From assembly GCA_036404255.1 (NCBI GenBank), contig DASWOP010000212.1:1-22726 (forward strand): a stretch of DNA of 22,726 bases. Direction: 5' to 3'. The translations under genes were made by a program, and so were the position numbers. This stretch comes from JARLFX01 sp036404255 (GTDB taxonomy: Bacteria; Acidobacteriota; Terriglobia; Terriglobales; Acidobacteriaceae). Numbering within the stretch: position 1 is the stretch's first letter; the number at the start of each line of letters is the position of its first letter. Positions 13,894-21,557 of the stretch are shown piece by piece. The notes beneath the pieces are model-generated. The model saw only the letters and a list, made by a program, of their open reading frames with translations. It ran no database searches and was not told the origin of the DNA.

Positions 13894-14017
13894 CTGACAG
13901 CCGCAAACCCATACATGGCGCTATCGATCAGATAAACCAAATGAGTCTGCTCGTCTGGATATTAGCTGCCCGTATTTCGGGTCGTATTCCGCAATTAAGA
14001 AAGCTGGGTGAGTAGAT

Positions 14018-16306
14018 GTGTCAAATCTTCGTGTAATAAGCGCAGCTTGGATCACGCTGTTGACAGTGTGTGTATCTGTATCGGCTCAAACATATGTAGA
14101 ACTGGCCCCGTCTGCTTCGCAGACGGTAGCTCAACCGTCGTCGACGTCATTGAATGTAAACAATCTGAATGTGACAGTAGATCCGACCATTACATCTTCG
14201 GGAACACAGTCGCCGACTATGAATACAATTCGCGAGTCAACTCCCGTGAGTGTCAAGCTTTGGGGTGCTGTCGGTGATGGAACGACAGATGATACGCTTG
14301 CTATTCAGACGGCTCTTAATGCAATGGGGTTTCTAATATATCCTGGAACTCTTTATTTCCCTTGTGGTATCTACATTACAAGTGACCAATTGACTTATAC
14401 AACATTAAGTACGGGACACGGAGGGAAAATTATTGGCGAACATGAAACCTGTACCTTCATAAGGTATACCGGTACTGCAAGTATATCCGCCGTTCTAAAA
14501 GTAACTACGCCGGATACTACATATTTTATTGATTTTGCTATCAGATATATCACCATTGAAGGCAATGGCAATGTTGCCAACGATCTCTATCTGAATAAGC
14601 CAGCCCACATAAATCTTGATAAAGTACGCATGTGGGGAACAAGTTCAACAGGAAACTGCTTATATGTGTATGACGGTGTGGCTGGAAGCTATAACCAGCC
14701 ATCGTGTGATGTTGCGACTGACCAGGGGAATCCAGCAATCCCGAAAAATGGACTTGTATTTGATGGTGCGGGGGGTGGGGATGCATCGACTACTACCACT
14801 ATTCTTTCACCTATAGTGGAAGGCCTTACGCGGTTAGGGGGAATAGGATTTTGGTTGAAAAATGCAGGCCTCTTGATTTTCACAGGATGCCAGACATCCG
14901 ATGTGTATCAGGTACTAAATATATCGAGTGCCTCTGCCATGAATACCTTTGCTAACTGTCTCTTTGAAAATGGAACTGTACCTAGTTATATTGGGGGCTA
15001 CTCGAATATTATTCAGGGTGGAGTCTTTTCTGGTTTGCCATTGACAACGGGAGGGAATCTGGAAATTGATGGCCGTCAAAACACTATATCCGAGGTAGAA
15101 ATCCAAGGAGTAACCACAGTTGACTCAACAGCCAGCCTAGCATATCTGGACAATGATCTTTTTGATGACTACCCGGTAGATAACGGTCTCGGCACTAAAA
15201 TAAAAAATGCAACCTTTGCCAACGTGGGCGCAAGTGCCGGTTTTCCGCAAGAAGTTGCTAATACCTTTAGCACTGCAACAGCAACTATGGCAGGAATTAA
15301 CGGTGCCGAAACGCTTCGTGGGCAATGGACGTTCGGCTTAGGAGGAACAATACTCTCCCCTACAGTATTTACTACTGGAAAGAGTTGGAGGGCAATATTT
15401 ATTGGAAAGTTTGGATTTAATTCCAGTACATGTACTGCGTGTGAAGCCATGCCTACATATACTGAATTGACGGAAAGCGCAAACACTGTATTGTCGCCAT
15501 CATCCGCCACTCTTACTTTCTCGGTCAATAGCAATGGTTTCTTTTTCGTAACTGGCGGATCTGGAGTTGAGACTTATCAGGGAACCATTCTATTTCTTCC
15601 GGATATATCAGGTACCGTAAGTGGAGCAAATTCTGTGCAATTGGCAGGTGCGCTCACCGCTCCCGCAGTCACTGCCGCATTAAACGGCAGTCTGGGGGCA
15701 ACCACACCAAATACTGTAGCCGGAACTACTGGAACATTTAGTGGTGCTGTTACTGCCTCTAACTTTAATGGGTTGGCGGTGTGGGCCAATTTTATGGGTG
15801 GCGGAAACACCAGTGTGGGTCTTGGCTCTCTGCCCATCACGACAACTGGAACTTATAACACCGTAATGGGCAATGGCTGCCTCGCAAGTAATACTTCAGG
15901 CGGATTGAATACATGTGTAGGTGTGAGCGCATTGGGTGCAAATCTCACGGGCAATTACTTGACTGCCCTTGGTTTAAATGCGGGTTATTACATCTCCGAT
16001 GGGTCCACCCCTAATGCCGCATCAACACTCTCACTATATTTAGGTGTCGATACAGAAGCACTGGCATCTGGAGATTCAAATGAAGTTGTTATCGGCCCTC
16101 AGGCTGTGGGTGCGGGCAGCAATACAGTAACACTGGGGAACAGGGGGATTGGCAGTACAATTCTGCGCGGTACTGTGAACGTAATGCAGCAGATCGGTCC
16201 AGCTGTTGCGCCAACAGGTTCAGGTTGTAGCAGCGGCACCTGGGTCTTCTCTCAGGATGGGCATGCCACATTTTGCAGTGCGGGAGCCTGGGTAACAAAA
16301 ATTTAG
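14018..16306 (+). CDS. Secreted pectate-lyase-superfamily protein with repetitive adhesin-like C-terminus
   Basis: A 762-residue protein. Residues 1-23 are a signal peptide (cleavage VSA/QT). A Thr/Ser-rich spacer leads to VSVKLWGAVGDGTTDDTLAIQTAL (about 78-100), the hallmark of the pectate lyase 3/GH28-related beta-helix domain that also occurs in phage tail-spikes. The helix continues to about residue 430. The C-terminal part has Gly/Asn/Thr repeats such as NTVMGNGCLASNTSGGLNTCVGVSAL and NEVVIGPQAVGAGSNTVTLGNRG, like the head repeats of trimeric adhesins and phage fibres. It is probably an exported polysaccharide-binding or -cleaving surface protein. The GTG start has GGGTGAG upstream. The gene is much AT-richer than its neighbours (many A/T-ending codons), pointing to horizontal origin. 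It ends 2 nt from the convergent acyltransferase gene. Confidence 0.88.
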   Translation: MSNLRVISAAWITLLTVCVSVSAQTYVELAPSASQTVAQPSSTSLNVNNLNVTVDPTITSSGTQSPTMNTIRESTPVSVKLWGAVGDGTTDDTLAIQTALNAMGFLIYPGTLYFPCGIYITSDQLTYTTLSTGHGGKIIGEHETCTFIRYTGTASISAVLKVTTPDTTYFIDFAIRYITIEGNGNVANDLYLNKPAHINLDKVRMWGTSSTGNCLYVYDGVAGSYNQPSCDVATDQGNPAIPKNGLVFDGAGGGDASTTTTILSPIVEGLTRLGGIGFWLKNAGLLIFTGCQTSDVYQVLNISSASAMNTFANCLFENGTVPSYIGGYSNIIQGGVFSGLPLTTGGNLEIDGRQNTISEVEIQGVTTVDSTASLAYLDNDLFDDYPVDNGLGTKIKNATFANVGASAGFPQEVANTFSTATATMAGINGAETLRGQWTFGLGGTILSPTVFTTGKSWRAIFIGKFGFNSSTCTACEAMPTYTELTESANTVLSPSSATLTFSVNSNGFFFVTGGSGVETYQGTILFLPDISGTVSGANSVQLAGALTAPAVTAALNGSLGATTPNTVAGTTGTFSGAVTASNFNGLAVWANFMGGGNTSVGLGSLPITTTGTYNTVMGNGCLASNTSGGLNTCVGVSALGANLTGNYLTALGLNAGYYISDGSTPNAASTLSLYLGVDTEALASGDSNEVVIGPQAVGAGSNTVTLGNRGIGSTILRGTVNVMQQIGPAVAPTGSGCSSGTWVFSQDGHATFCSAGAWVTKI

Positions 16307-16314
16307 CGCTAAAT
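16301..16314. repeat. Palindrome spanning two convergent stop codons
   Basis: ATTTAGCGCTAAAT is a perfect 14-bp palindrome. It contains the TAG of the plus-strand gene (16304-16306) and the TAG of the minus-strand acyltransferase gene (complement of 16309-16311). It may be a shared weak transcription end or simply chance symmetry. Confidence 0.7.
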
Positions 16315-17385
16315 ATATTTAGCTGCCGCCAACGCAGTGCGCCGCCGCACATGGAAAAAGCGATTGATAGGTCGCTCGACCCACAGGTAGCAGCAGGTGC
16401 CTGCGACTACGCTTGTCGCGACACCTAGAACCACCGTGCTAGCTTCTGAGCGGATAGCCGCCAAGCGATGCATCTGCTCCAGGTGTTTCACCACCGGCAT
16501 CATGAACCAGTGAAGCAGGTAGATGGAATACGAAGCATCGCCGATCAAAAGCATTAGCGCAGGAATGCGTTTGCCGAGCTTTGTTTCCATGTTGAGTGCG
16601 GCCCCTACCAGCAGAAAGGCCGGAATTCCCCATACGACAACCCGCGATAGCGAAGTGTCATTTAGGAACAGGATGCCCGAGAAAGCCAGCACTGCAATGA
16701 TCAGGTTTGGCAGGGTCTTTGACAGCCAGGGCCGACGCTGTACACCCCATGCAAGCACCATCCCCGCAAGAAATTCAAGCACGAGTGGCAGTTCGGTGCG
16801 GACAATCGGGATGCGATGTGAGATGGGAAAGAATGTCAGTAGCGCAACCGGAACCAGAACCGCCGGCATAAACCAGCGCAACGACCTGCCGCATGCTATT
16901 CCAATTGTGATTAGCAGGTAGAAAAACATCTCGTATGTCAATGTCCATCCCGGGGGGACAATCGGCGTTACGGATCCATCCGGGTGAAAACTGGGAAGCA
17001 AAAGATAGGAGGCAATCACATGGTATGAGCTCCCCAGCCCATACACCGCTACGGCTGGCACTGCAAGCGTAAGCGCAACCTTGAGTGTCGTAACGATCCA
17101 GTACAGAGGATAGATCCGTTCGATGCGCCGCCGCAGGAAGTTCAGCGAATCCGCCGCCGCATGTCCCGTTCTGCGAATAGTAAGCGGCATGATGAAGCCG
17201 CTGATGACAAAGAAAATATCCACTCCCGCCTGCCCGTTTGCCCAGAAGCCGGTAACAGGAGTGTGAATCTGCAGGGCCCAAAGCCCCAAGCTATGGTAGA
17301 CCACCACCATAACAGCCGCTATGCCGCGCAACCCCTGCACCGTCAAAAACGTTGCTGGTACTGAGGCAGTGTTGACTTTTGGCAT
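16309..17385 (-). CDS. Acyltransferase 3 family membrane protein
   Basis: A 358-residue polytopic inner-membrane protein (about ten transmembrane helices). Family marks are LTVQGLRGIAAVMVVVYHSLG near the N-terminus (Arg and His of the first helix needed for transfer), GQAGVDIFFVISGFIMPL, RRIERIYPLYWIVT, and the C-terminal GDASYSIYLLHWFMMP. These enzymes acetylate or otherwise acylate sugars of lipopolysaccharide, exopolysaccharide or secreted glycans; the substrate is unknown. ATG 17385 is preferred because AGGA lies 8 nt upstream; ATG 17436 adds a poor 17-residue tail. It lies 76 bp downstream of fabF on the same strand. Being convergent with the secreted beta-helix gene, the two could form a surface-glycan islet, which is only an inference. 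Confidence 0.93.
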   Translation of the reverse strand: MPKVNTASVPATFLTVQGLRGIAAVMVVVYHSLGLWALQIHTPVTGFWANGQAGVDIFFVISGFIMPLTIRRTGHAAADSLNFLRRRIERIYPLYWIVTTLKVALTLAVPAVAVYGLGSSYHVIASYLLLPSFHPDGSVTPIVPPGWTLTYEMFFYLLITIGIACGRSLRWFMPAVLVPVALLTFFPISHRIPIVRTELPLVLEFLAGMVLAWGVQRRPWLSKTLPNLIIAVLAFSGILFLNDTSLSRVVVWGIPAFLLVGAALNMETKLGKRIPALMLLIGDASYSIYLLHWFMMPVVKHLEQMHRLAAIRSEASTVVLGVATSVVAGTCCYLWVERPINRFFHVRRRTALAAAKYI

Positions 17386-17461
17386 GCTCGCAATCCTAAC
17401 ATGCTCTCGCTGAAGGAAGATGTTGGCGGCATGCATAATATCTAGCCACCATTCCCTGCAT

Positions 17462-18706
17462 TTATGCCCAGCGGCGGAAGACGAGAGAGCCGTTGGTGCC
17501 GCCGAAGCCGAAGGAGTTCGACAGGGCGATATCGATCTTCGCGGGCTGCGGCTTGTTGGGCACGTAGTTCAGGCGGCACTGCGGATCGACTTCTTCCAGG
17601 TTCATGGTGGGCGGAGCGGTCTGGTGCAGCATGGCCATGATGGTGATGCCGGCTTCGAGGCCGCCAGCGCCGCCCAGCAGGTGGCCGGTCATGGATTTGG
17701 TGGAGCTGACCAGCAGCGTATGGTTCAGTGCGCGTTCGCCGAAGACATTCTCAATCGCCTTGGATTCGAGTGCGTCGCCGAGTGCGGTGGAGGTGGCGTG
17801 GGCGTTGACGTAATCCACTTGGTCCGGGGTGACGCCGGCGACCTTGAGTGCGTGGCTCATGGCGCGGAAGCAGCCTTCGCCCTCGGGCGCCATACCGGTC
17901 ATGTGGAATGCGTCCGCGCTCATGCCGTAGCCGATGACTTCGGCCAGAATCTTTGCGCCGCGTGCCTGGGCGAACTCCAGCTCTTCCAGGATCAGAATGC
18001 CGGCGCCTTCGCCGACCACGAAGCCGTCGCGGTCCTTATCAAAGGGGCGGCAGGCGTGGGTGGGGTCGTCGTTGCGTGCGGAGAGAGCGCGCATGGCTGC
18101 GAAGCCGCCAACGCCCATGGGCGTGATGGCTGCTTCGGTGCCGCCGGCGATCATCGCATCCGCGTCACCGCGCTGGATGATGCGGAAGGCGTCGCCGATG
18201 GAGTGCGCGCTGGAGGTGCAGGCGGTTGCGGTCGCTTCATTCGGGCCGGCAGCGCCGTAGCGGATGCTGACGTGGCCGGCTGCGAGATTCACGATGGAGG
18301 CGGGGATGAAGAATGGAGAGATCTTGCGCGGGCCGCCCTGCAACAGCGCAGTATGCTCGCGTTCGATCACATCAAAGCCGCCGATGCCGGAGCCAATATG
18401 CACTCCGACGCGGTCCCTGGTCTCCGGCGTGACGACCAGCCCGGAGTGTTCCATGGCTTCCTGTGCAGCAGCGAGGGCGAAGTGGATGAAACGCCCCATC
18501 TTGCGGGACTCCTTCTTCTCCACGAACTTCAATACATCGAAGTTCTTCACCTCAGCTGCAATGCGTACCGAGTGGCCGGTGAGATCGAAAGACGTGATCT
18601 CAGCCATGCCGCTCTTACCTGCCATCAGCCCTTCCCAGAGCTCCGGCGCCGTATTGCCTACGCCGCAGAGCAGGCCCAGTCCCGTTACTACAACCCGCCG
18701 TTGCAA
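17462..18706 (-). CDS. fabF: 3-oxoacyl-[acyl-carrier-protein] synthase II
   Basis: FabF condenses malonyl-ACP with acyl-ACP in fatty-acid chain elongation. The 414 residues contain the nucleophile Cys163 in TACTSSAHSIG, His303 in NAHATSTALGD, Lys337 in SSTKSMTGH and His342, the Cys-His-His set of the KAS II family, plus the closing NSFGFGGTN. Length is standard. The start is TTG 18706, only 2 nt after the acpP stop (TAA TC TTG), with no ATG or GTG in the correct place, so translation is probably coupled to acpP. acpP and fabF form a conserved pair; fabD and fabG are not present here. Confidence 0.97.
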   Translation of the reverse strand: MQRRVVVTGLGLLCGVGNTAPELWEGLMAGKSGMAEITSFDLTGHSVRIAAEVKNFDVLKFVEKKESRKMGRFIHFALAAAQEAMEHSGLVVTPETRDRVGVHIGSGIGGFDVIEREHTALLQGGPRKISPFFIPASIVNLAAGHVSIRYGAAGPNEATATACTSSAHSIGDAFRIIQRGDADAMIAGGTEAAITPMGVGGFAAMRALSARNDDPTHACRPFDKDRDGFVVGEGAGILILEELEFAQARGAKILAEVIGYGMSADAFHMTGMAPEGEGCFRAMSHALKVAGVTPDQVDYVNAHATSTALGDALESKAIENVFGERALNHTLLVSSTKSMTGHLLGGAGGLEAGITIMAMLHQTAPPTMNLEEVDPQCRLNYVPNKPQPAKIDIALSNSFGFGGTNGSLVFRRWA

Positions 18707-18708
18707 GA

Positions 18709-18954
18709 TTACTTGCCGCCCTTCTGGTGTTTTTCGATGTAGTCGACAGCGTCCTTGACGGTCTTGATCTTCTCGGCGTCTTCATCCGGGATCTGGATGT
18801 CGAAGGCTTCTTCGAACTGCATCACGAGCTCAACGACGTCGAGCGAGTCGGCGCCAAGGTCTTCCTGAAAGGATGCGCCTGGCGTAACTTCCGCCTCATC
18901 CACCTGCAACTGCTCTACGATAATCTGCTTTACCTTCTCATCAACTGCTGCCAT
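18709..18954 (-). CDS. acpP: Acyl carrier protein
   Basis: An 81-residue acidic ACP that carries growing fatty acyl chains on 4'-phosphopantetheine. The attachment site is Ser37 in LGADSLDVVELVM, and DEDAEKIKTVKDAVDYI is the conserved C-terminal part. GGAG lies 7 nt before ATG 18954. It is first in an operon with fabF, which starts 2 nt after its stop. The 170 bp upstream up to rmuC must hold the promoter, but I see no confident hexamer pair there. Confidence 0.98.
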   Translation of the reverse strand: MAAVDEKVKQIIVEQLQVDEAEVTPGASFQEDLGADSLDVVELVMQFEEAFDIQIPDEDAEKIKTVKDAVDYIEKHQKGGK

Positions 18955-19124
18955 TGCGCATCTCCTGTTTAGAACAAAAATTTCAAAACGTTACGAATAA
19001 AATCTACAAATCCGGCAGGCCGGCGGGGCGGCACTGCGGGTACTCCCCCAGCGGCCAAAATAAAGCCGCAAAACTCAAGCATACTGGCGGCCTTCTGGAG
19101 TGTAAAGCCAAGGGGTGCCTGCGT

Positions 19125-20567
19125 CTATTCGGCGTCGGCTCCGTCATCATCGTCAAGCGCTGCCAAAGCAGGAATAATGCCCGGCAGAATGGGCGTTTCG
19201 CCGCTATCCTGGGACACATCGCGCAGTGTGCGGTTGATGGCGCGCGTCCGCACTCCAAGCTTTTGAATCGTGTTCTGGACGGTCCCAACCTGCTTCTCCA
19301 TGTTCGACATCAGGTCGCCGAACTTGCCGAACTCGGTCTGGGTGGCGGCAAGGATCTTCCACACCTCATCACCCTTCTGCTGCAGGTTGAGCATCTTGAA
19401 GCCGAGCTGGAAGCTGGTGAGCAACGCATACAGGTTGGTTGGCCCGGCAACCATCACGCGGCAGTTCAGGTGCAGATCCGCTTGCAGGCCGTCGCGCCGC
19501 AGTACCTCAGAGTAGAGGCTCTCCGTAGGCAGGAACATGATGGCGTAGGGCGTGGTAATGGGCTCGTTGATGTACTTGGAGCAGATGCGTTTGCCCTCGG
19601 TGCGGATGGCGGCGTCAAAGGCCTTGCGCGCGGGCTCAATCTGCTCCGGTACGCCAGACTCGTAAGCCGACTCCAGCCGCTCCCAGTCCTCGCGCGGGAA
19701 TTTTGCATCGATGGGAAGCAGAACCTCGCCGCCGCTGCCCGGGAAGCGGACAGCGTACTCCACGACCTCCTGCGTGCCGGGGCGTACGTTGGCGTTGGCG
19801 ACGTACTGGGCCGGAGCAAGTACCTGGTCCAGCAGCTTCCCAAGCTGAACCTCGGCAAATCCACCGCGCGACTTCACGTTGGAGAAGATGCGGTTCAGGT
19901 CGTTCACGCCAGCGGTGAGCGTGTTCATTTCACCCAACCCGGCGTGGACCTTCGAGAGCTGGTCAGACACTGCGCCGAAGCTCTCTGTAAGCCGCGTCTG
20001 TAACGTGGTTTGCAACTTCTCGTCGACAGTGGCGCGCATCTCCTCCAGCTTTTTGGAGTTGTCCTCGTTCATCTTCGCCAGACCCTGAGCATTACTGGTG
20101 GAGAGCTCAGAGAACTTCTGGTTCAACGACTCGCGCAGTTCGGTCTGCTGCCGCGCGGTGTCATTGGCGGAAGAGACCAGCCGCTGCGAGAGCGTGTCGA
20201 GCTGGCTGTTGACGGCGTTGCGCAGGGCATTGGCACTGGCAGCGTTGTCAGCCCGGAAATCGGCGAGGCCCTGGTTCAGGGTGGAGCCGAGGGAGTTTAC
20301 GGTGCCGGTTACCTCGGTGCGCAGGTCGGCGAAGGCCTTGGAGCTGGCGTCGCGGGCCTGCTGTGCGCTCTCGCCGGCCTCGGTGCGCATGCGGGAGAGG
20401 GAATCGGCGAGGTGGCGGTCGGTGGCCTCGGTCTGGGCTTCGAGGCGGGCGACGGCATCGGGTAGCTGCGCGAGGCGCGGATCAGCGGTGCTGACGGGCT
20501 TGCGCAGGAGAAGCGCGATCAGCAGGAACAGGACAACGGCTTGTACGGCAAGGATCAGAATCAACAT
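19125..20567 (-). CDS. rmuC: DNA recombination protein RmuC
   Basis: A 480-residue protein with one N-terminal transmembrane helix (residues 2-22), a long coiled coil (about 30-215) and the RmuC domain (about 215-430). Family marks are SRGGFAEVQLGKLLDQVL (233-250), LPIDAKFPREDWERL (284-298), TPYAIMFLPTESLYSEVLRRDGL and VMVAGPTNLYALLTSFQLGF. RmuC limits inversions at short repeats in E. coli and its domain is nuclease-like. The tail is acidic (LDDDDGADAE). GAGAG precedes the ATG. It starts 40 nt after the folP stop, so the two probably share an operon. Confidence 0.96.
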   Translation of the reverse strand: MLILILAVQAVVLFLLIALLLRKPVSTADPRLAQLPDAVARLEAQTEATDRHLADSLSRMRTEAGESAQQARDASSKAFADLRTEVTGTVNSLGSTLNQGLADFRADNAASANALRNAVNSQLDTLSQRLVSSANDTARQQTELRESLNQKFSELSTSNAQGLAKMNEDNSKKLEEMRATVDEKLQTTLQTRLTESFGAVSDQLSKVHAGLGEMNTLTAGVNDLNRIFSNVKSRGGFAEVQLGKLLDQVLAPAQYVANANVRPGTQEVVEYAVRFPGSGGEVLLPIDAKFPREDWERLESAYESGVPEQIEPARKAFDAAIRTEGKRICSKYINEPITTPYAIMFLPTESLYSEVLRRDGLQADLHLNCRVMVAGPTNLYALLTSFQLGFKMLNLQQKGDEVWKILAATQTEFGKFGDLMSNMEKQVGTVQNTIQKLGVRTRAINRTLRDVSQDSGETPILPGIIPALAALDDDDGADAE

Positions 20568-20607
20568 GGAATTCTCTCGGGCTCAGGCGACAGGATATAT
20601 CTTTTCG

Positions 20608-21522
20608 CTATTCTTTCGCTTGAGGAATTACATTGACTGCGTGAAGAATCTCGTCGGCGATGGCGGCGGCTTCGACGGCGGGGCGGACGTCGTGGACGCG
20701 GATGATGCTGGCGCCGGCGAGAATTGCGGCGGTGTGGGCGGCGATGGTAGCGTGCAGGCGGCTTTTGGCGGTGGCGTCTTCGCCGGTGCGGGCTTCGACG
20801 GAGGCGGCGAGGAAGCCTTTGCGCGACATGCCCGCCAGCAGAGGATAGCCGAGGGAGACGAGTTCGCTGAAGTCGGCGAGCAGGGCGTAGTTGGCAGTGC
20901 CGATCTTGCCGAAGCCGAAGCCGGGGTCAAGCACGAGGCGTTCGCGGGGAATGCCGGCGGTGAGCGCTGTTGCGGCGCGTTCGGCGAGTTCGCGGTAGAC
21001 GAGAGGGGCGACCTCTGCTGGGGCGAGCGGGGGCAGTGTGGCCCACTCATCGGGGCGGCCGCGGGTGTGCATCAGGATGACGCCGCAGGAGAGTTGGGCG
21101 CAGGTGGCTGCCATGTTCGTATCCCATAAAAAACCGCTGACGTCGTTGACGATCTCAACTCCGGCGGCGATGGCGAGGCGGGCGGTTTCGGCGCGGTAGG
21201 TGTCGACGGAGACGATGGCTTCGGGGGAGGCGGCGAGGATGGATTCGAGGACGCCGAGGACGCGTTGCTGCTCCTGATGAGCGGTGACGGGGGAGCGCTT
21301 GCCGGGGCGGGTGGATTCGCCGCCGATGTCGATGATGTCGGCTCCCTCTTCGAGCATGGTGAGGGCGCGGGCGACGGCCTTCTCCGGCGCGAGGTACTGG
21401 CCGCCATCGGAGAAGGAGTCGGGGGTAACGTTGAGGACGCCCATGACGAGGGTGCGCGCGCCGAGGGTGAGGGAGCGGGAGCGCAGGTTCCATTCGTGAT
21501 GCGGGCGGGCGGAGAAGGACAT
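20608..21522 (-). CDS. folP: Dihydropteroate synthase
   Basis: FolP joins 4-aminobenzoate with dihydropterin pyrophosphate in folate synthesis and is the sulfonamide target. The 304 residues contain VMGVLNVTPDSFSDGG (26-41, with Asn31), GADIIDIGGESTRPG (60-74), SVDTYR (105-110, Asp107), VNDVSG (125-130), LDPGFGFGK (198-206), GMSRKGF (231-237, Lys235) and RVHDV (275-279), all the pterin and pABA/phosphate-binding parts of a normal enzyme. GAGA lies just before the ATG. It is divergent from dacB with 35 bp between start codons and upstream of rmuC. Nothing odd is seen in the sulfonamide-site loops that I can judge by eye. Confidence 0.97.
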   Translation of the reverse strand: MSFSARPHHEWNLRSRSLTLGARTLVMGVLNVTPDSFSDGGQYLAPEKAVARALTMLEEGADIIDIGGESTRPGKRSPVTAHQEQQRVLGVLESILAASPEAIVSVDTYRAETARLAIAAGVEIVNDVSGFLWDTNMAATCAQLSCGVILMHTRGRPDEWATLPPLAPAEVAPLVYRELAERAATALTAGIPRERLVLDPGFGFGKIGTANYALLADFSELVSLGYPLLAGMSRKGFLAASVEARTGEDATAKSRLHATIAAHTAAILAGASIIRVHDVRPAVEAAAIADEILHAVNVIPQAKE

Positions 21523-21557
21523 GGTCTCGATTGTAGAGCGGTGGTAGACTCCGGCGC

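Noticed and set aside
13941..14015. 24-codon frame just before the beta-helix gene, ending 3 nt before its GTG
   Set aside because: Could be a leader peptide (MSLLVWILAARISGRIPQLR), but it has no Shine-Dalgarno or attenuator hairpin, and short frames like this are common by chance.
17420..18742. 440-residue plus-strand frame
   Set aside because: Antisense of fabF; Ala/Gly/His-rich with no recognisable domain.
18954..20003. 349-residue plus-strand frame, with another at 20098-21129
   Set aside because: Shadows of rmuC and folP.
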